Assembly: GCF_002261225.1 (NCBI RefSeq) | Contig: NZ_NEVM01000002.1 | Span: 930,001 to 994,000 of the forward strand | Direction: 5' to 3' | Length of the DNA stretch: 64,000 nt | Source of the DNA: Bordetella genomosp. 10 | GTDB lineage: Bacteria; Pseudomonadota; Gammaproteobacteria; Burkholderiales; Burkholderiaceae_B | In this document: positions 33,912 to 44,763 of the stretch, one piece after another | Position numbering within the stretch: the first letter of the stretch is position 1 | Layout: the number at the start of each line of letters is the position of its first letter | Notes under the pieces: model-generated | What the model saw: only the letters and a program-made list of their open reading frames with translations | What the model was told of the DNA's origin: nothing | Database searches by the model: none | Translations under genes and position numbers: made by a program

Positions 33912-35462
33912 ATGGGCGGCAAGCGATTCTTGCTGGGCGTGGCGGCGGCCGCGGTCCTGACGGCGGGCGGCGGTTCCGCGTGGGCGGGCAAGGCGGACGA
34001 TACCCTGGTATGGGCCACCGCCTCCGAGATGAATACGCCGGACATCTACTACGGCAACCAGCGCGAAGCCTTGATCGTGACCTACGCGATGTGCGATTCC
34101 CTGGTGCACCGCGATCCCATCACCAACGAGTACAAGCCGCTGCTGGCCACGAGCTGGGCGTGGACCGACGACCGCACGCTGGACGTCAAGCTGCGCAAGG
34201 GCGTCAAGTTCCACAACGGCAAGGAGATGACCGCCGAGGACGTGGCCTATACCTTCAACACCCTGGCGCCCGAGAGCAGCGGCATGGCGTTCCGCGCCCT
34301 GGTCGACTGGATACAGAACGTCGAGGTGGTGTCGCCCTATGAAGTGATCTTCCATGCGAAGCATCCCGCGCCCGCCGCGTTGGAATACCTGACGGGCACG
34401 TCGCCCATCTTCCCCAAGGGACACTACGACAACGCGCCCACGGTGCCCACCGCCGACGGCAAGACCCGGCGCGATTACGGCGCGGTGCTGCCGATGTGCA
34501 CGGGGCCGTACAAGCTTCAGGAATACAAGCCGGGCCAGTCCCTGACCCTGGTCAAGAACGACCAATATTGGGAAGGCAGTCCCAAGGGCAAGCCCCATAT
34601 CGGCAAGATCGTGCTGCGCACCATCCCGGATGTCGATACGCAGGTCTCGGAGCTGATGACGGGCGGCATCGACTGGATGTGGGGCGTGCCGCCGGAGAAC
34701 GCCAAGCTGCTGGCCGAGCAGGACAACATCACGGTGAAGTCGGCCCCGACGATGCGCATGTCCTTCCTGTCGCTGGATGCCTCGGGCCGTTCCGGCGACA
34801 ACCCGATGAAGGATATCCGCGTGCGGCGCGCCGTGTTCTACGCCATCGACCGCGCGGCCCTGGTGAAGAACCTGATCGGCCCCGGCTCGGTGGTGCAGAA
34901 GTCCATGTGCACCATGAACCAGTTCGGCTGCACGGACAAGGTGCCCGATTATCCCTACGATCCGGCCAAGGCCAAGGCGCTGCTGGCCGAGGCGGGCTAC
35001 CCGAACGGCTTCGACATCACCTTCTACGCCTACCGTGACCGCCAGTACACGGAGGCGGTGGCGAATTACCTGCGCGCGGTCGGCATCCGCACCAACATCC
35101 AGTTCCTGCAATGGGGCGCGCTGCGGCCCATCGTGGTCGGCGGCAAGGCGCAACTGGCGCACCTGACGCTGGGGTCCAACGGCATGCTGGACGCGTCGGC
35201 GTCGACCAGCTACTACTTCAAGTTCACGGGCGACGACTACGCCCGCGATCCCCAGGTGCGCGACTGGCTGGAGACCGCCGATACGTCGACCGATCCCGAA
35301 AAACGCAAGGAGTACTACGCCAAGGCCTTGTCGCGCATCCAGGACCAGGCGTATTTCGTGCCGCTGTACACCTACGGACGCACCTATGCCTTCAACAAGG
35401 ACCTGGACTATCCCTTGACGCCCGACGAAATGGCGCATTTCTACCTGGCCCGCTGGAAGTGA
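33912..35462 (+). CDS. Oligopeptide/dipeptide-type ABC transporter substrate-binding protein (family 5)
   Basis: Periplasmic receptor of 516 residues. Signal peptide 1-25 (ending SAWA). The SBP_bac_5 signature appears as LATSWAWTDDRTLDVKLRKGVKFHNGKEMTAEDVAYTFN; DIRVRRAVFYAIDRAALVK is the second conserved block. First gene of a five-gene transporter operon (59 bp to the first permease). Ligand could be a di/oligopeptide or other compound; the M20 peptidase encoded at the end of the operon suggests an N-acyl amino acid or small peptide. Confidence 0.92.
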   Translation: MGGKRFLLGVAAAAVLTAGGGSAWAGKADDTLVWATASEMNTPDIYYGNQREALIVTYAMCDSLVHRDPITNEYKPLLATSWAWTDDRTLDVKLRKGVKFHNGKEMTAEDVAYTFNTLAPESSGMAFRALVDWIQNVEVVSPYEVIFHAKHPAPAALEYLTGTSPIFPKGHYDNAPTVPTADGKTRRDYGAVLPMCTGPYKLQEYKPGQSLTLVKNDQYWEGSPKGKPHIGKIVLRTIPDVDTQVSELMTGGIDWMWGVPPENAKLLAEQDNITVKSAPTMRMSFLSLDASGRSGDNPMKDIRVRRAVFYAIDRAALVKNLIGPGSVVQKSMCTMNQFGCTDKVPDYPYDPAKAKALLAEAGYPNGFDITFYAYRDRQYTEAVANYLRAVGIRTNIQFLQWGALRPIVVGGKAQLAHLTLGSNGMLDASASTSYYFKFTGDDYARDPQVRDWLETADTSTDPEKRKEYYAKALSRIQDQAYFVPLYTYGRTYAFNKDLDYPLTPDEMAHFYLARWK

Positions 35463-35521
35463 TCCTCCAGGGTTGAACAACCGGGCGGCGCCGGCGGGCG
35501 CGCCCCAGCCGGTCTTTTCCC

Positions 35522-36439
35522 ATGCTGTCCTATGCAGTCAAGCGTTTGCTGGTTACGTTGGCGGTGGTCGCGGTGGTCTCCGTCGTGGCGTTTTCGCTGG
35601 TGCACCTGTCGGGCGACCCCGCCGTCGCCATGGCCGGCGAGAACGCCACGCAGCAGGATGTCGAGAACATCCGCAAGGTGTACGGCTTCGATCGTCCGCT
35701 GGCCGAGCAATATTTCAACTGGGTGGGCCGGGTGCTGCATGGCGACTTCGGCCGTTCCTTCTATCTGCGCACGCCCGTCCAGCCGGTGTTGGCCGAGTAC
35801 GCGCCGGTGACCGTGCGGCTGGGCCTGATGGCGCTGGCGTTCACGCTGCTGCTGTCGATCCCGCTCGGCGTGCTGGCGGCGCTGCGGCCCAACACGCTGG
35901 TCGACCGTTTCGCGCTGTGGCTGGCGGTGGCGGGGCAGGCCGTGCCGTCCTTCGTCTTCGCCATGCTGCTGATCTTCGTCTTCGCGGTGACCTTGCGCTG
36001 GCTGCCCGTGTCGGGCGGCTCGACCTGGCTGCATTTCGTGCTGCCGGCGGTGGCGCTGGGCTATAACGCGGCGCCCGCCATCATGCGCCTGACCCGATCC
36101 GGCATGATCGAGGCCTTGCAGTCGGACCACGTGCGCACGGCGCGCGCCTACGGCCTGTCGCGCTGGCGCGTGGTGCTGCGCCACGCCTTGCGGCACGCCA
36201 TCATCCCGGTGGTGTCGCTGGCGGCCGTGCAACTGGGCTACATGCTGGGCGGCTCCATCGTCATCGAAACGGTGTTCTCGCTCAAGGGCCTGGGCTATCT
36301 GGCCTGGCAGTCCATCCAGCGCTCCGACATCGAGGTGGTGCAGGCCATCCTGCTGGCGATCGCGGTGGTGTACGCGCTGCTGACCTTGCTGGCGGACCTG
36401 CTGAACGCGGCGCTGGACCCGCGCATCCGGATTTCCTGA
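35522..36439 (+). CDS. ABC transporter permease, DppB/OppB type
   Basis: Inner-membrane permease of 305 residues, about six transmembrane helices. The N-terminal VKRLLVTLAVVAVVSVVAFSLVHLSGDP is the standard start of DppB-type permeases; the EAA loop that docks on the ATPases reads HVRTARAYGLSRWRVVLRHALRHAIIPVVS. Only 1 bp separates its stop from the next permease. Confidence 0.94.
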   Translation: MLSYAVKRLLVTLAVVAVVSVVAFSLVHLSGDPAVAMAGENATQQDVENIRKVYGFDRPLAEQYFNWVGRVLHGDFGRSFYLRTPVQPVLAEYAPVTVRLGLMALAFTLLLSIPLGVLAALRPNTLVDRFALWLAVAGQAVPSFVFAMLLIFVFAVTLRWLPVSGGSTWLHFVLPAVALGYNAAPAIMRLTRSGMIEALQSDHVRTARAYGLSRWRVVLRHALRHAIIPVVSLAAVQLGYMLGGSIVIETVFSLKGLGYLAWQSIQRSDIEVVQAILLAIAVVYALLTLLADLLNAALDPRIRIS

Positions 36440-36440
36440 G

Positions 36441-37367
36441 ATGAATATGCAAGCATCCACGCCGGCGATCGCGCCGCCGCCGACCGCGGCGGCGGCCGCG
36501 ACGCGCCTCCTGTCGCCGCGCCAGGCCGCCGTGCGCCGCGCGTTGCGGCACGGCGGGTTCTGGTTCGGCGGAGGCATCCTGCTGATCATCGTTTTCTGCG
36601 CCGTCTGCGCACCGCTGCTGACCTCGGCCGATCCCGCCTTGCAGGATCTGAGCCAGCGCCTGATTCCGCCGGTGTGGTCGCCCAAGGGTAGCTGGGCGCA
36701 CCTGCTGGGCACCGATGCGTTGGGCCGCGACTATTTCGCCCGGCTGCTGTACGGCGCGCGCATTTCCCTGGTGGTCGGCGTCCTGACCGTGCTCGTCTCG
36801 GGCGCGGTGGGCACGGCGCTGGGCGTGGCCGCCGGCTATTGGGGCGGGCGGATCGACCTGGCGGTGAACTTCATCCTCACCATCCGCCTGACCTTGCCGG
36901 TGGTGCTGGTGGCCCTGGTGGTTGTGGCGGTGGTGGGCAACTCGCTGCCCCTGCTGATCCTGGTCATCGGGCTGCTGCTGTGGGACCGCTTCGCCGTCGT
37001 CACGCGCAGCGCCACCCAACTGCTCGCCGGCCGCGAGTTCGTCGGCGCCGCGCGCGCCATCGGCAGTTCGACGCCGCGCATCCTGTTCAAGGAAATCCTG
37101 CCCAACCTGACGGGGCCGCTGGTGGTCGTCGCGTCCATCGAAATGGCGCACGCCATCCTGCTGGAGGCGACGCTGTCCTTCCTGGGGCTGGGCGTGCAGC
37201 CGCCGCTGTTCACCTGGGGGCTGATGATCGCCGAGGCCAAGAACCAGTTGATGTTCCGCCCCTACCTGATCGCCGTGCCGGGCGCCGCGCTGGTGCTGCT
37301 GGTGCTGGCCATCAACATGCTGGGCGACGCGCTGCGCGACGCCACGGCGCCGGAGGGCAGGGCATGA
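36441..37367 (+). CDS. ABC transporter permease, DppC/OppC type
   Basis: Second channel subunit, 308 residues. An N-terminal cytoplasmic tail of about 40 residues (Ala/Pro-rich) precedes the first helix; LLGTDALGRDYFARLLYGARISL is the DppC hallmark, and the EAA loop is FVGAARAIGSSTPRILFKEILPNLTGPLVV. It overlaps the next ATPase gene by 4 bp (ATGA), indicating coupled translation. Confidence 0.94.
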   Translation: MNMQASTPAIAPPPTAAAAATRLLSPRQAAVRRALRHGGFWFGGGILLIIVFCAVCAPLLTSADPALQDLSQRLIPPVWSPKGSWAHLLGTDALGRDYFARLLYGARISLVVGVLTVLVSGAVGTALGVAAGYWGGRIDLAVNFILTIRLTLPVVLVALVVVAVVGNSLPLLILVIGLLLWDRFAVVTRSATQLLAGREFVGAARAIGSSTPRILFKEILPNLTGPLVVVASIEMAHAILLEATLSFLGLGVQPPLFTWGLMIAEAKNQLMFRPYLIAVPGAALVLLVLAINMLGDALRDATAPEGRA

Positions 37368-38472
37368 GCCGGGCGGCGCATCCCGAGCGCGCATCTTCCC
37401 CGGGAGAGGCGGGCGAGCCCGTGTTGGACGTGCGCGGCCTGGCGGTGGAAATTGCGACGGCCGACGGCCTGTTGCGGCCGGTGCGCGGGGTGGACCTGCG
37501 CGTGGCGGCCGGCGAAACCCTGGCCATCGTGGGCGAATCGGGCTGCGGCAAGAGCCTGACGTCGCTGGCCATCATGGGCCTGCTGCCGCGCCAGGCGCGC
37601 ATCACCGCGCAGCGCATCGCCTTGAAGGGTGCGTCGCTGCAAGGACTGTCCGAGCGCGACTGGCGCCAGGTGCGCGGCAACCGCATCGCCATGATCTTCC
37701 AGGATCCGATGACCGCGCTGGACCCCTGTTACCGCGTCGGCGACCAGATGACGGAGGTGTTGCGCCAGCACCGCGCGGTCAGCCGCGCGGACGCCATCGC
37801 GCGGTGCGTGGAGCTGCTGCGACAGGTCGGCGTCTCCTCGCCGGAACAGCGCCTGGCGCAATATCCGCACCAGTTGTCCGGCGGCTTGCGCCAGCGCATC
37901 ATGATCGCCATGGCCTTGCTGTGCGAGCCCGAACTGATCATCGCCGACGAGCCGACCACGGCGCTGGACGTCACCATCCAGGCGCAGATCCTGCACTTGC
38001 TGGCGCGCATCCAGCGCGAGACCGGCATCGGGCTGGTGCTGATCACGCACGACCTGGGCGTGGTGGCCGGCATCGCCGACCGGGTGGCCGTGATGTACGG
38101 CGGCCAGGTGGTGGAAACCGGCGCCTGCGCCAGCGTGCTGGCGCGGCCGCTGCATCCCTACACGGAAGGCCTGCTGCGTTCCATCCCGGTGCCCGGGGCG
38201 ACGCGGCGGGGCGAGATGCTGGGTTATATCCCGGGCGTGGTGCCGCGCCAGGCGGGCGCGTTGACGCGCTGCGGTTTCCTGGAGCGCTGTCCCTACGCCG
38301 GCGCGGCCTGTGCGGCCGGGCCGGTGCCCTTGCGCGAGGACGACGATACCGGCCATGCGGTGCGTTGCGTGCTGCCGGTCGATGGCGGCGGCCGGCCTGC
38401 CGATGCGTGGCAACGCTTCACGCGCGCCGCCGTCGCCGGTGCGGGCGAAGACATACCGGCAAGGAGCGCGGC

Positions 38473-38476
<4 letters not shown>
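37364..38476 (+). CDS. ABC transporter ATP-binding protein, DppD/OppD type
   Basis: A 370-residue ATPase. Walker A GESGCGKS, Q-loop IFQDPMTALDPCYR, signature LSGGLRQRI, Walker B LIIADEPTTALDV, H-loop ITHDLGVVAG. The C-terminal oligopeptide/dipeptide extension carries the conserved cysteine motif TRCGFLERCPYA with later cysteines; in OppD/DppD these bind an iron-sulfur cluster. ATG at 37364 overlaps the permease stop. Confidence 0.94.
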
Positions 38477-39538
<1,062 letters not shown>

Positions 39539-39549
<11 letters not shown>

Positions 39550-40918
39550 CGCAGCCATCCAACGCGCACAGGAATACTTCGACGACGGCACGCTCTTCGC
39601 TGACGTGGCGCGCCGCGTGGCGCGGCCGACCGAGAGCCAGAATCCCGAGCGCGCCGCCGAGCTGCGGGCCTACCTGGACAAGGAGATGCGGCCGACGCTG
39701 GAGGCCCTGGGCTTCGACTGCCAGGTGCTGGAGCATCCGCGCGCCAAGGGCCCCTTCCTGTTCGCGCAGCGCATCGAGGATCCCGCGCTGACCACGGTGT
39801 TTTCCTACGGCCACGGCGACGTGGTGCCGGGCATGGAAGGCCGTTGGCGCGACGCGCTGGATCCCTGGACGCTGACGCCCAGGGACGACCGCTGGTACGG
39901 GCGCGGCGTGGCCGACAACAAGGGGCAGCATTCGATCAACCTGGCCGCGCTCAAGTGCGTGCTGGAAACCCGCGGCAAACTGGGCTTCAACGTCAAGTAC
40001 CTGATCGAGATGGGCGAGGAAATGGGTTCGCCCGGCCTGCTCGACGTGTGCGCCGCGCATCGCGACCTGCTGCGCGGCGACGTGCTGATCGCCTCCGACG
40101 GCCCGCGCCTGCTGGCAGAACGGCCGACCCTGTTCATGGGTTCGCGCGCCATCGTCAACGTCGACCTGGAGATCGACGCGCGCGAAGGCGGCCATCACTC
40201 CGGCAACTGGGGCGGGCTGCTGTCCAACCCCGGCATCCAGTTGGCCAACGCGATCGCCACCATCGTGGGTCCCACCGGCAAGATCCTGGTGCCGGAGTGG
40301 ATGCCGCCGGAGCTGCCCGGCTCCGTGCGGCGCGCGCTGGCCGACTGCGTGCTGGACACGGCTGACGGGCCCGCCATCGATCCCGGCTGGGGCGAGCCGG
40401 GCTTCACCGCGGCGGAGAAAGTGTACGGCTGGAGTTCGGCCGAGGTCCTGGCCTTCGTGTGCGGCAATCCGGACAAGCCGGTGCATGCCATTCCGCCGCG
40501 CGCCTGGGCGCGCATGCAACTGCGCTACGTCGTCGGGGTCGATCCCGAAGCGGTGGTGCCGGCCTTGCGGCGCCACCTGGACCGGCTGGGCTACACCATG
40601 ATCGAACTGTCCAGTCCGCGCCAGGAAATGGCGCCGGCCACGCGCCTGGACCCCGACCATCCGTGGGTGCAATGGGCGGCCGCGTCGATCGCCGAGACCA
40701 CGGGCAAGAAACCGGCCATCCTGCCCAACCTGGGCGGCACCTTGCCCAATCACGTCTTCAGCGACACCCTGGGCATGCCCACGCTGTGGGTGCCGCATTC
40801 CTATGCGGGATGCTCGCAGCACGCGCCCAACGAGCACCTGCCGGTGGCCATTGCCCGCGAGGGCATGGCCATCATGGCGGGCTTGTACTGGGACCTGGGG
40901 GAGAAGGCGCCGGCCTGA
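39539..40918 (+). CDS. M20-family metallopeptidase/amidohydrolase
   Basis: A 459-residue di-zinc hydrolase related to ArgE/DapE/CPG2. Metal and catalytic residues: His92 and Asp94 in YGHGDVVPG, bridging Asp126 in GRGVADNKGQ, general base Glu160-Glu161 in EMGEEMGSPG, Asp187 in IASDGPR, and a late His in GTLPNHVFSD. GGAGG-like ribosome site (TGGAGGAA) precedes the ATG at 39539, which lies inside the last codons of the ATPase gene, so it is the last cistron of the transporter operon. It probably cleaves the imported compound (N-acyl amino acid or dipeptide) in the cytoplasm. Confidence 0.92.
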
Positions 40919-40921
40919 GGC

Positions 40922-42223
40922 TTATCGCCGGCAGGACCAGTACGGGCAGCCGGATTCCTCCACCACGGCCGTCGCCAGCGGGCCGGCGCCGCGCAGGAGT
41001 TCGCGGATGGCCTTGGACGATTCCTCGTCCGTGCCCCGGCCGTCGCCGATTTCCACCCCGGTCCCGTCGAGCAGGTTCTCCACGTCCTGGCGGGCGCGGT
41101 AGGCGGCCTTCAGGTCGAGGTCCGCCGGTGCGGGGGCGAAGACGGCGGCCTGGACCCGCGGCTGCGTCGTGCAATAGCGGTCGATGATGGCGAGGCCGCG
41201 CAGGGTCGCCTGCCGGGTCACCCTGTCGCGCAGGTCGGCGGCTTGCGCGCGGCAATGGGCGAATTCCGCCGGCAGGAAGCGCGCGAGCACCTCGGCCCGG
41301 TCGTCGTTACGGTTGCACTGGCGCAGGTCTTCCACCCGCGTTTCGCCGGGCTTGCGGTCGGGCATGGGATTGCCGTCGGGCGCGTCGCCCATCATTACTC
41401 TCATGATGCAGGCATCCAGCGTCTGGACGCCGTCCAGCGCGGTGGCGTAGCCGTCGAATCCCAGATGTTGCAGCGTGCGGTTCAGCCGCGCGGCCGCCAG
41501 CTTGTCGCTCAGATCCTGGTCGTGATTGGCCGAGGCCACGGCGACGAGCGCCGCGGCGACCGCCAGGCCGGCGACGGAAAGCGTCGCGCCGGCGGCCGCC
41601 GGCCGCAGCTTCTCGCTGTACAGCGCGACCAGGGCCAGCAGGAAGCCGCAGACCAGTCCGCCGGCGTGCGCCGCGTTATCGATGGAGAAGACGGTGCCGG
41701 CGCCGAAGGTCAGCACCAGGCTCAGCATCAGGTTGCGCACGGGGAAATGCAGGCGGCCGGTCCTGCGGTCGCGCAGGGCGTAGGCCAGCGCCGCGCCGAA
41801 CAGGCCGAGAATAGCGCCGGACGCGCCGCAACTGACCATGAGCTCGCCCCGGTTCCACAACGCCGTGGTCAGGCTGCCGCACAGCCCGGACAGCAGGTAG
41901 ATGCCGAGAAAGACCGGCCAGCGCATGCGCGGCTCCAGCACCAGGCCCAGCGACCACAGGGCCAGCATGTTCATGGCCAGGTGGGCGAAGCCGACGTGCA
42001 GGAACATGCTGGTGAACAGGCGCCAGTACTCGCCGGACAGCGTCAGCGGCGGGACGTTGGCGCCCCAGTCGATCAGGAAGGAGCCCTGGCTCAGCGTCTC
42101 GAACGCGCGCGTGTCGACGAATCCCAGGCCGGCGTAGACGGCGACGTTGGCGATGACCAGCAGCAGGGTGATCTTGCTGGCCCGGAGGGCGGGAAGCAGG
42201 GACGGTCGGCCTGGGGAGGGCAT
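40922..42223 (-). CDS. Rhomboid-family intramembrane serine protease with a large C-terminal soluble domain
   Basis: A 433-residue membrane protein. Residues about 15-230 are a rhomboid core: HVGFAHLAMNML (76-87) with the His-x-x-x-Asn oxyanion elements, nucleophile Ser135 in CGASGAI and catalytic His186 in NAAHAGG. Residues about 255-433 form an extra domain with no family I recognise; it carries spaced cysteines (in LDACIMRVM, LRQCNRND, FAHCRAQAA, DRYCTTQ, and a final GCPYWSC), so it may be disulphide-bonded in the periplasm. The ATG at 42223 is preferred; upstream in-frame residues are unlike a rhomboid. The gene is convergent with the M20 peptidase, 3 bp apart. Confidence 0.88.
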   Translation of the reverse strand: MPSPGRPSLLPALRASKITLLLVIANVAVYAGLGFVDTRAFETLSQGSFLIDWGANVPPLTLSGEYWRLFTSMFLHVGFAHLAMNMLALWSLGLVLEPRMRWPVFLGIYLLSGLCGSLTTALWNRGELMVSCGASGAILGLFGAALAYALRDRRTGRLHFPVRNLMLSLVLTFGAGTVFSIDNAAHAGGLVCGFLLALVALYSEKLRPAAAGATLSVAGLAVAAALVAVASANHDQDLSDKLAAARLNRTLQHLGFDGYATALDGVQTLDACIMRVMMGDAPDGNPMPDRKPGETRVEDLRQCNRNDDRAEVLARFLPAEFAHCRAQAADLRDRVTRQATLRGLAIIDRYCTTQPRVQAAVFAPAPADLDLKAAYRARQDVENLLDGTGVEIGDGRGTDEESSKAIRELLRGAGPLATAVVEESGCPYWSCRR

Positions 42224-42370
42224 GGGGAAAAGGCTCCTCGGATAAGGGGCGACGGCCGGGGCGAGGCCGCCGAACGATGATAAGGAAACGGGGCGGATTG
42301 CAAGGATAGCTGATCCGCGTGGCATCGCCGTCGCGCCGGGAGCGCACGGAGCGGAAAGTCGCCAGGGCCG

Positions 42371-43444
42371 TCAAGCGCGCGGCCGGCGCGCCGGCGGGGC
42401 GCTGGACGCCCGTAGAACGAATTCCGTCGGTACGTCGATACGCGTGGCAGGCGGAATGGCCTCGCCGTTCATGCGGCGCAACAGCAGCAGCGCCGCCTCG
42501 CGGCCCAGCGCGTAGGCGTCGTAGCGGATCACGTCCACGGGCGGCGTGACCAACTGGGCCAGCGGGCTGTCGTTGGACGCGACCAGCGAAACGTCCTCGG
42601 GGATGCGGCGGCCCTTCATGCGTATGCCTTGCAGGACGCCTTGCAGTAGGTGCATACCGGCGGCGACGATGGCAGTGGGCGGCGCATCCAGCTCCAGCAG
42701 CAACTGGACTTCACGCAAGCCGTAGTCAGACGCGAAACTATCCAGGCGCAGCAGCGCGGGATCCAGCGGCACGCCGGCCGCTTCATGCGCCTGCACCAGG
42801 CCGGCCAGGCGGTCGCGGCCGACGCGGTTGTTGCGGCCGCCGCTGATCAGCGCGATGCGGCGATGCCCGAGGGACAGCAGGTGCGCGGTGGCATGGCGCG
42901 TCCCGCTCAGGTGGTCGGCCCCGACCGTCCCCAATGCCGTCGCCATCTCACGCTCCAGCAATACGATGGGATAGCCGCTATCGGCCACGCAGCGCAGCAC
43001 GTCCGCATTGGACTCCTGCTCCACGGCGAACAGCATGCCGTCGGCGCGGCGGCGCGTGAATAGCTGCATCAGCGCGATTTCTCGCGTCGGCTGGCCGTCG
43101 CTGCTGGCGACCACCAGCATGTAGCCGTGTTCGCTGAGGACATCCTCCGCGCCCTTGATCATGGACGAATAGAGCGGGTTGCGTATATCGGAAAAGATGA
43201 AGCCGACCATGCGGGTCGGCGCGCCGCGCATGGCCTGGGCCGCGGCGCTGGGCGCCCAGCCCAGTTCGCTGATGGCGTGCTCGACGCGTTGACGCACATC
43301 CGGGGTGACGCTGGGCGCGCCGTTGACGACGCGGGAGACGGTGCCGATGGCGACGCCGGCGGCGCGCGCCACGTCATGGACAGTGACGCGGGCAGCGCCG
43401 GGGACAGGCTCGGAGCGGGGAGGTTTCGGAGGCATGAGCGGCAT
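42371..43444 (-). CDS. LacI-family transcriptional regulator
   Basis: A 357-residue repressor/activator: helix-turn-helix VTVHDVARAAGVAIGTVSRVVNGAPSVTPDVRQRVEHAISELGW at about 20-63 including the hinge helix, then a periplasmic-binding-like effector core beginning MVGFIFSDIRNPLYSSMI. It is the last gene of a minus-strand operon (aldehyde dehydrogenase, Bug protein, iron alcohol dehydrogenase, LacI), 41 bp after the alcohol dehydrogenase. LacI-like half sites (TGAAACGTT) occur twice in the promoter region at 47301-47654, so it may control its own operon. Confidence 0.92.
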   Translation of the reverse strand: MPLMPPKPPRSEPVPGAARVTVHDVARAAGVAIGTVSRVVNGAPSVTPDVRQRVEHAISELGWAPSAAAQAMRGAPTRMVGFIFSDIRNPLYSSMIKGAEDVLSEHGYMLVVASSDGQPTREIALMQLFTRRRADGMLFAVEQESNADVLRCVADSGYPIVLLEREMATALGTVGADHLSGTRHATAHLLSLGHRRIALISGGRNNRVGRDRLAGLVQAHEAAGVPLDPALLRLDSFASDYGLREVQLLLELDAPPTAIVAAGMHLLQGVLQGIRMKGRRIPEDVSLVASNDSPLAQLVTPPVDVIRYDAYALGREAALLLLRRMNGEAIPPATRIDVPTEFVLRASSAPPARRPRA

Positions 43445-43469
43445 TGTATCGGGCCGCGCCGGGACCTGA

Positions 43470-43493
43470 TCAATACGTCAATACATCAATACG
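43470..43493. repeat. 8-bp repeat TCAATACR x3 across the stop codon of the alcohol dehydrogenase
   Basis: TCAATACG, TCAATACA, TCAATACG head to tail. The stop codon of the gene (43486-43488 on minus) is within the third copy, and the array fills most of the 41-bp gap before the LacI gene. A unit gain or loss would change intercistronic spacing by 8 bp. Confidence 0.75.
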
Positions 43494-44649
43494 CCTGCGC
43501 GAACAGCGTGCGGAAGTCCGCCGTGCTGGTCTGGCGCGGATTCCAGCGGTTGTAGTTGGCCTGCGTGCAAAGCTCGGCGATTTCGTCGAACTTGTCTTCG
43601 GTGGCGCCGACGTCTCGCAGGCGCGCGGGAATACCCAGGTCGCGGCACAGCGTGTCGATGGCGTCGACGGCTGCCCGCGCCGCATCGATTTCCGGCAGGC
43701 CCCGCACCGGCCTGTCCATGGCGGCGGCAATGCGCGCGAACTTGCGCGGGTTGGCCGGCAGGTTGAAGCGCGCCACGTGGGGCAGACACACCGCGTTGGA
43801 CAGGCCATGCGACAGATGCCAATACGCGCCGACGAAACGCGCCATGCAATGCACATTGCCCAGGCCGGTCTGGCCGAAGGTGATGCCGGCCAGCGCCGAG
43901 CCGACCAGCATGTTCAAGCCGGCTTCCAGGTTGTCGCGGTTGGCCACGAAAGGCCGGATGTTGGCCGCCAGCAATTCGATGGCTTCGATGTTGATGGCGT
44001 CCGTCACCAGGTTGGCCTGACGCGAAATATAGGACTCGAAGGCATGCACGAAGGCGTCCATGCCGGAGTGGGCCGCCACATGCGCCGGCACCGTGCGCAA
44101 GGCCAGTGGATCCAGGATGGCCGCGCGCGCCGGGTTCAGCGCGGCATGGCGGATCGACATCTTCAACTGCTTCTCGGTGTCGGTGATGACGCAGGAACCC
44201 GATACTTCCGAGCCGGTCCCGGCCGTGGTGGGAATGGCGATCAGCGGCAGCGGCGGCATGCTGAATTTCTCGATGCCTTCGTAGTCGTGGATGCGTCCGC
44301 CATTCGTGGCCAGGATGCCGACGGCCTTGGCGACGTCCATGGTGCTGCCGCCTCCAATGGCCAACAGCAGGGTGGCGCCATGCGCCTGGCAAGCCTGGAA
44401 GGCACGCTCGACCGTGATGGCGCTGGGATCGGGCTCGATGTCGGAATAGGCGGCCGCCGCCACGCCTTCGTCTTTCAGAATACGCTGGATGCCGGCGTAG
44501 AACTCGCCTTCGAGCAGGGCGCCGTCGATGGCGATGAAGACGCGTTCGCAGTCGTGCGCGCGCAGGATCTCGCCCAGCTTGCGGTGCGAACCGATGCCCG
44601 TGTACAGGCGGGTAGGGCAGAAGAAAGTGCTGATGTCGGTGGCAGCCAT
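43486..44649 (-). CDS. Iron-containing (group III) alcohol dehydrogenase
   Basis: NAD(P)-dependent dehydrogenase of 387 residues. The dinucleotide motif GGGSTMDVAKAV is at 100-110; metal ligands are Asp198, His202, His267 and His281 in the expected pattern (SGMDAFVHA, GNVHCMA, LSHGLSN). Group III members oxidise diols, 4-hydroxybutyrate, maleylacetate or similar compounds. The ATG at 44649 follows from the canonical start ISTFFCPTRLYTGIGS. It is co-directional with the Bug protein and an aldehyde dehydrogenase, so alcohol-to-aldehyde-to-acid oxidation of an imported compound is likely. Confidence 0.92.
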   Translation of the reverse strand: MAATDISTFFCPTRLYTGIGSHRKLGEILRAHDCERVFIAIDGALLEGEFYAGIQRILKDEGVAAAAYSDIEPDPSAITVERAFQACQAHGATLLLAIGGGSTMDVAKAVGILATNGGRIHDYEGIEKFSMPPLPLIAIPTTAGTGSEVSGSCVITDTEKQLKMSIRHAALNPARAAILDPLALRTVPAHVAAHSGMDAFVHAFESYISRQANLVTDAINIEAIELLAANIRPFVANRDNLEAGLNMLVGSALAGITFGQTGLGNVHCMARFVGAYWHLSHGLSNAVCLPHVARFNLPANPRKFARIAAAMDRPVRGLPEIDAARAAVDAIDTLCRDLGIPARLRDVGATEDKFDEIAELCTQANYNRWNPRQTSTADFRTLFAQAY

Positions 44650-44724
44650 GATGAACCTATGTAAAGACGACCGGCGCATTTGCAGGGGGCAGCGCACCGG
44701 TCTGGATGAGAATGCGGCCGGGAC

Positions 44725-44749
44725 GCGGGTGTCTGGACGCGACACCCGC
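44725..44749 (-). terminator. Hairpin between the Bug gene and the alcohol dehydrogenase gene
   Basis: GCGGGTGTC (44725-44733), 7-nt loop, GACACCCGC (44741-44749): a perfect 9-bp stem, 15 bp past the Bug-protein stop on the minus strand. No T tract, so it may only attenuate transcription or protect the upstream message so that the binding protein is made in excess. Confidence 0.5.
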
Positions 44750-44763
44750 CGTCGCATCGGCCA

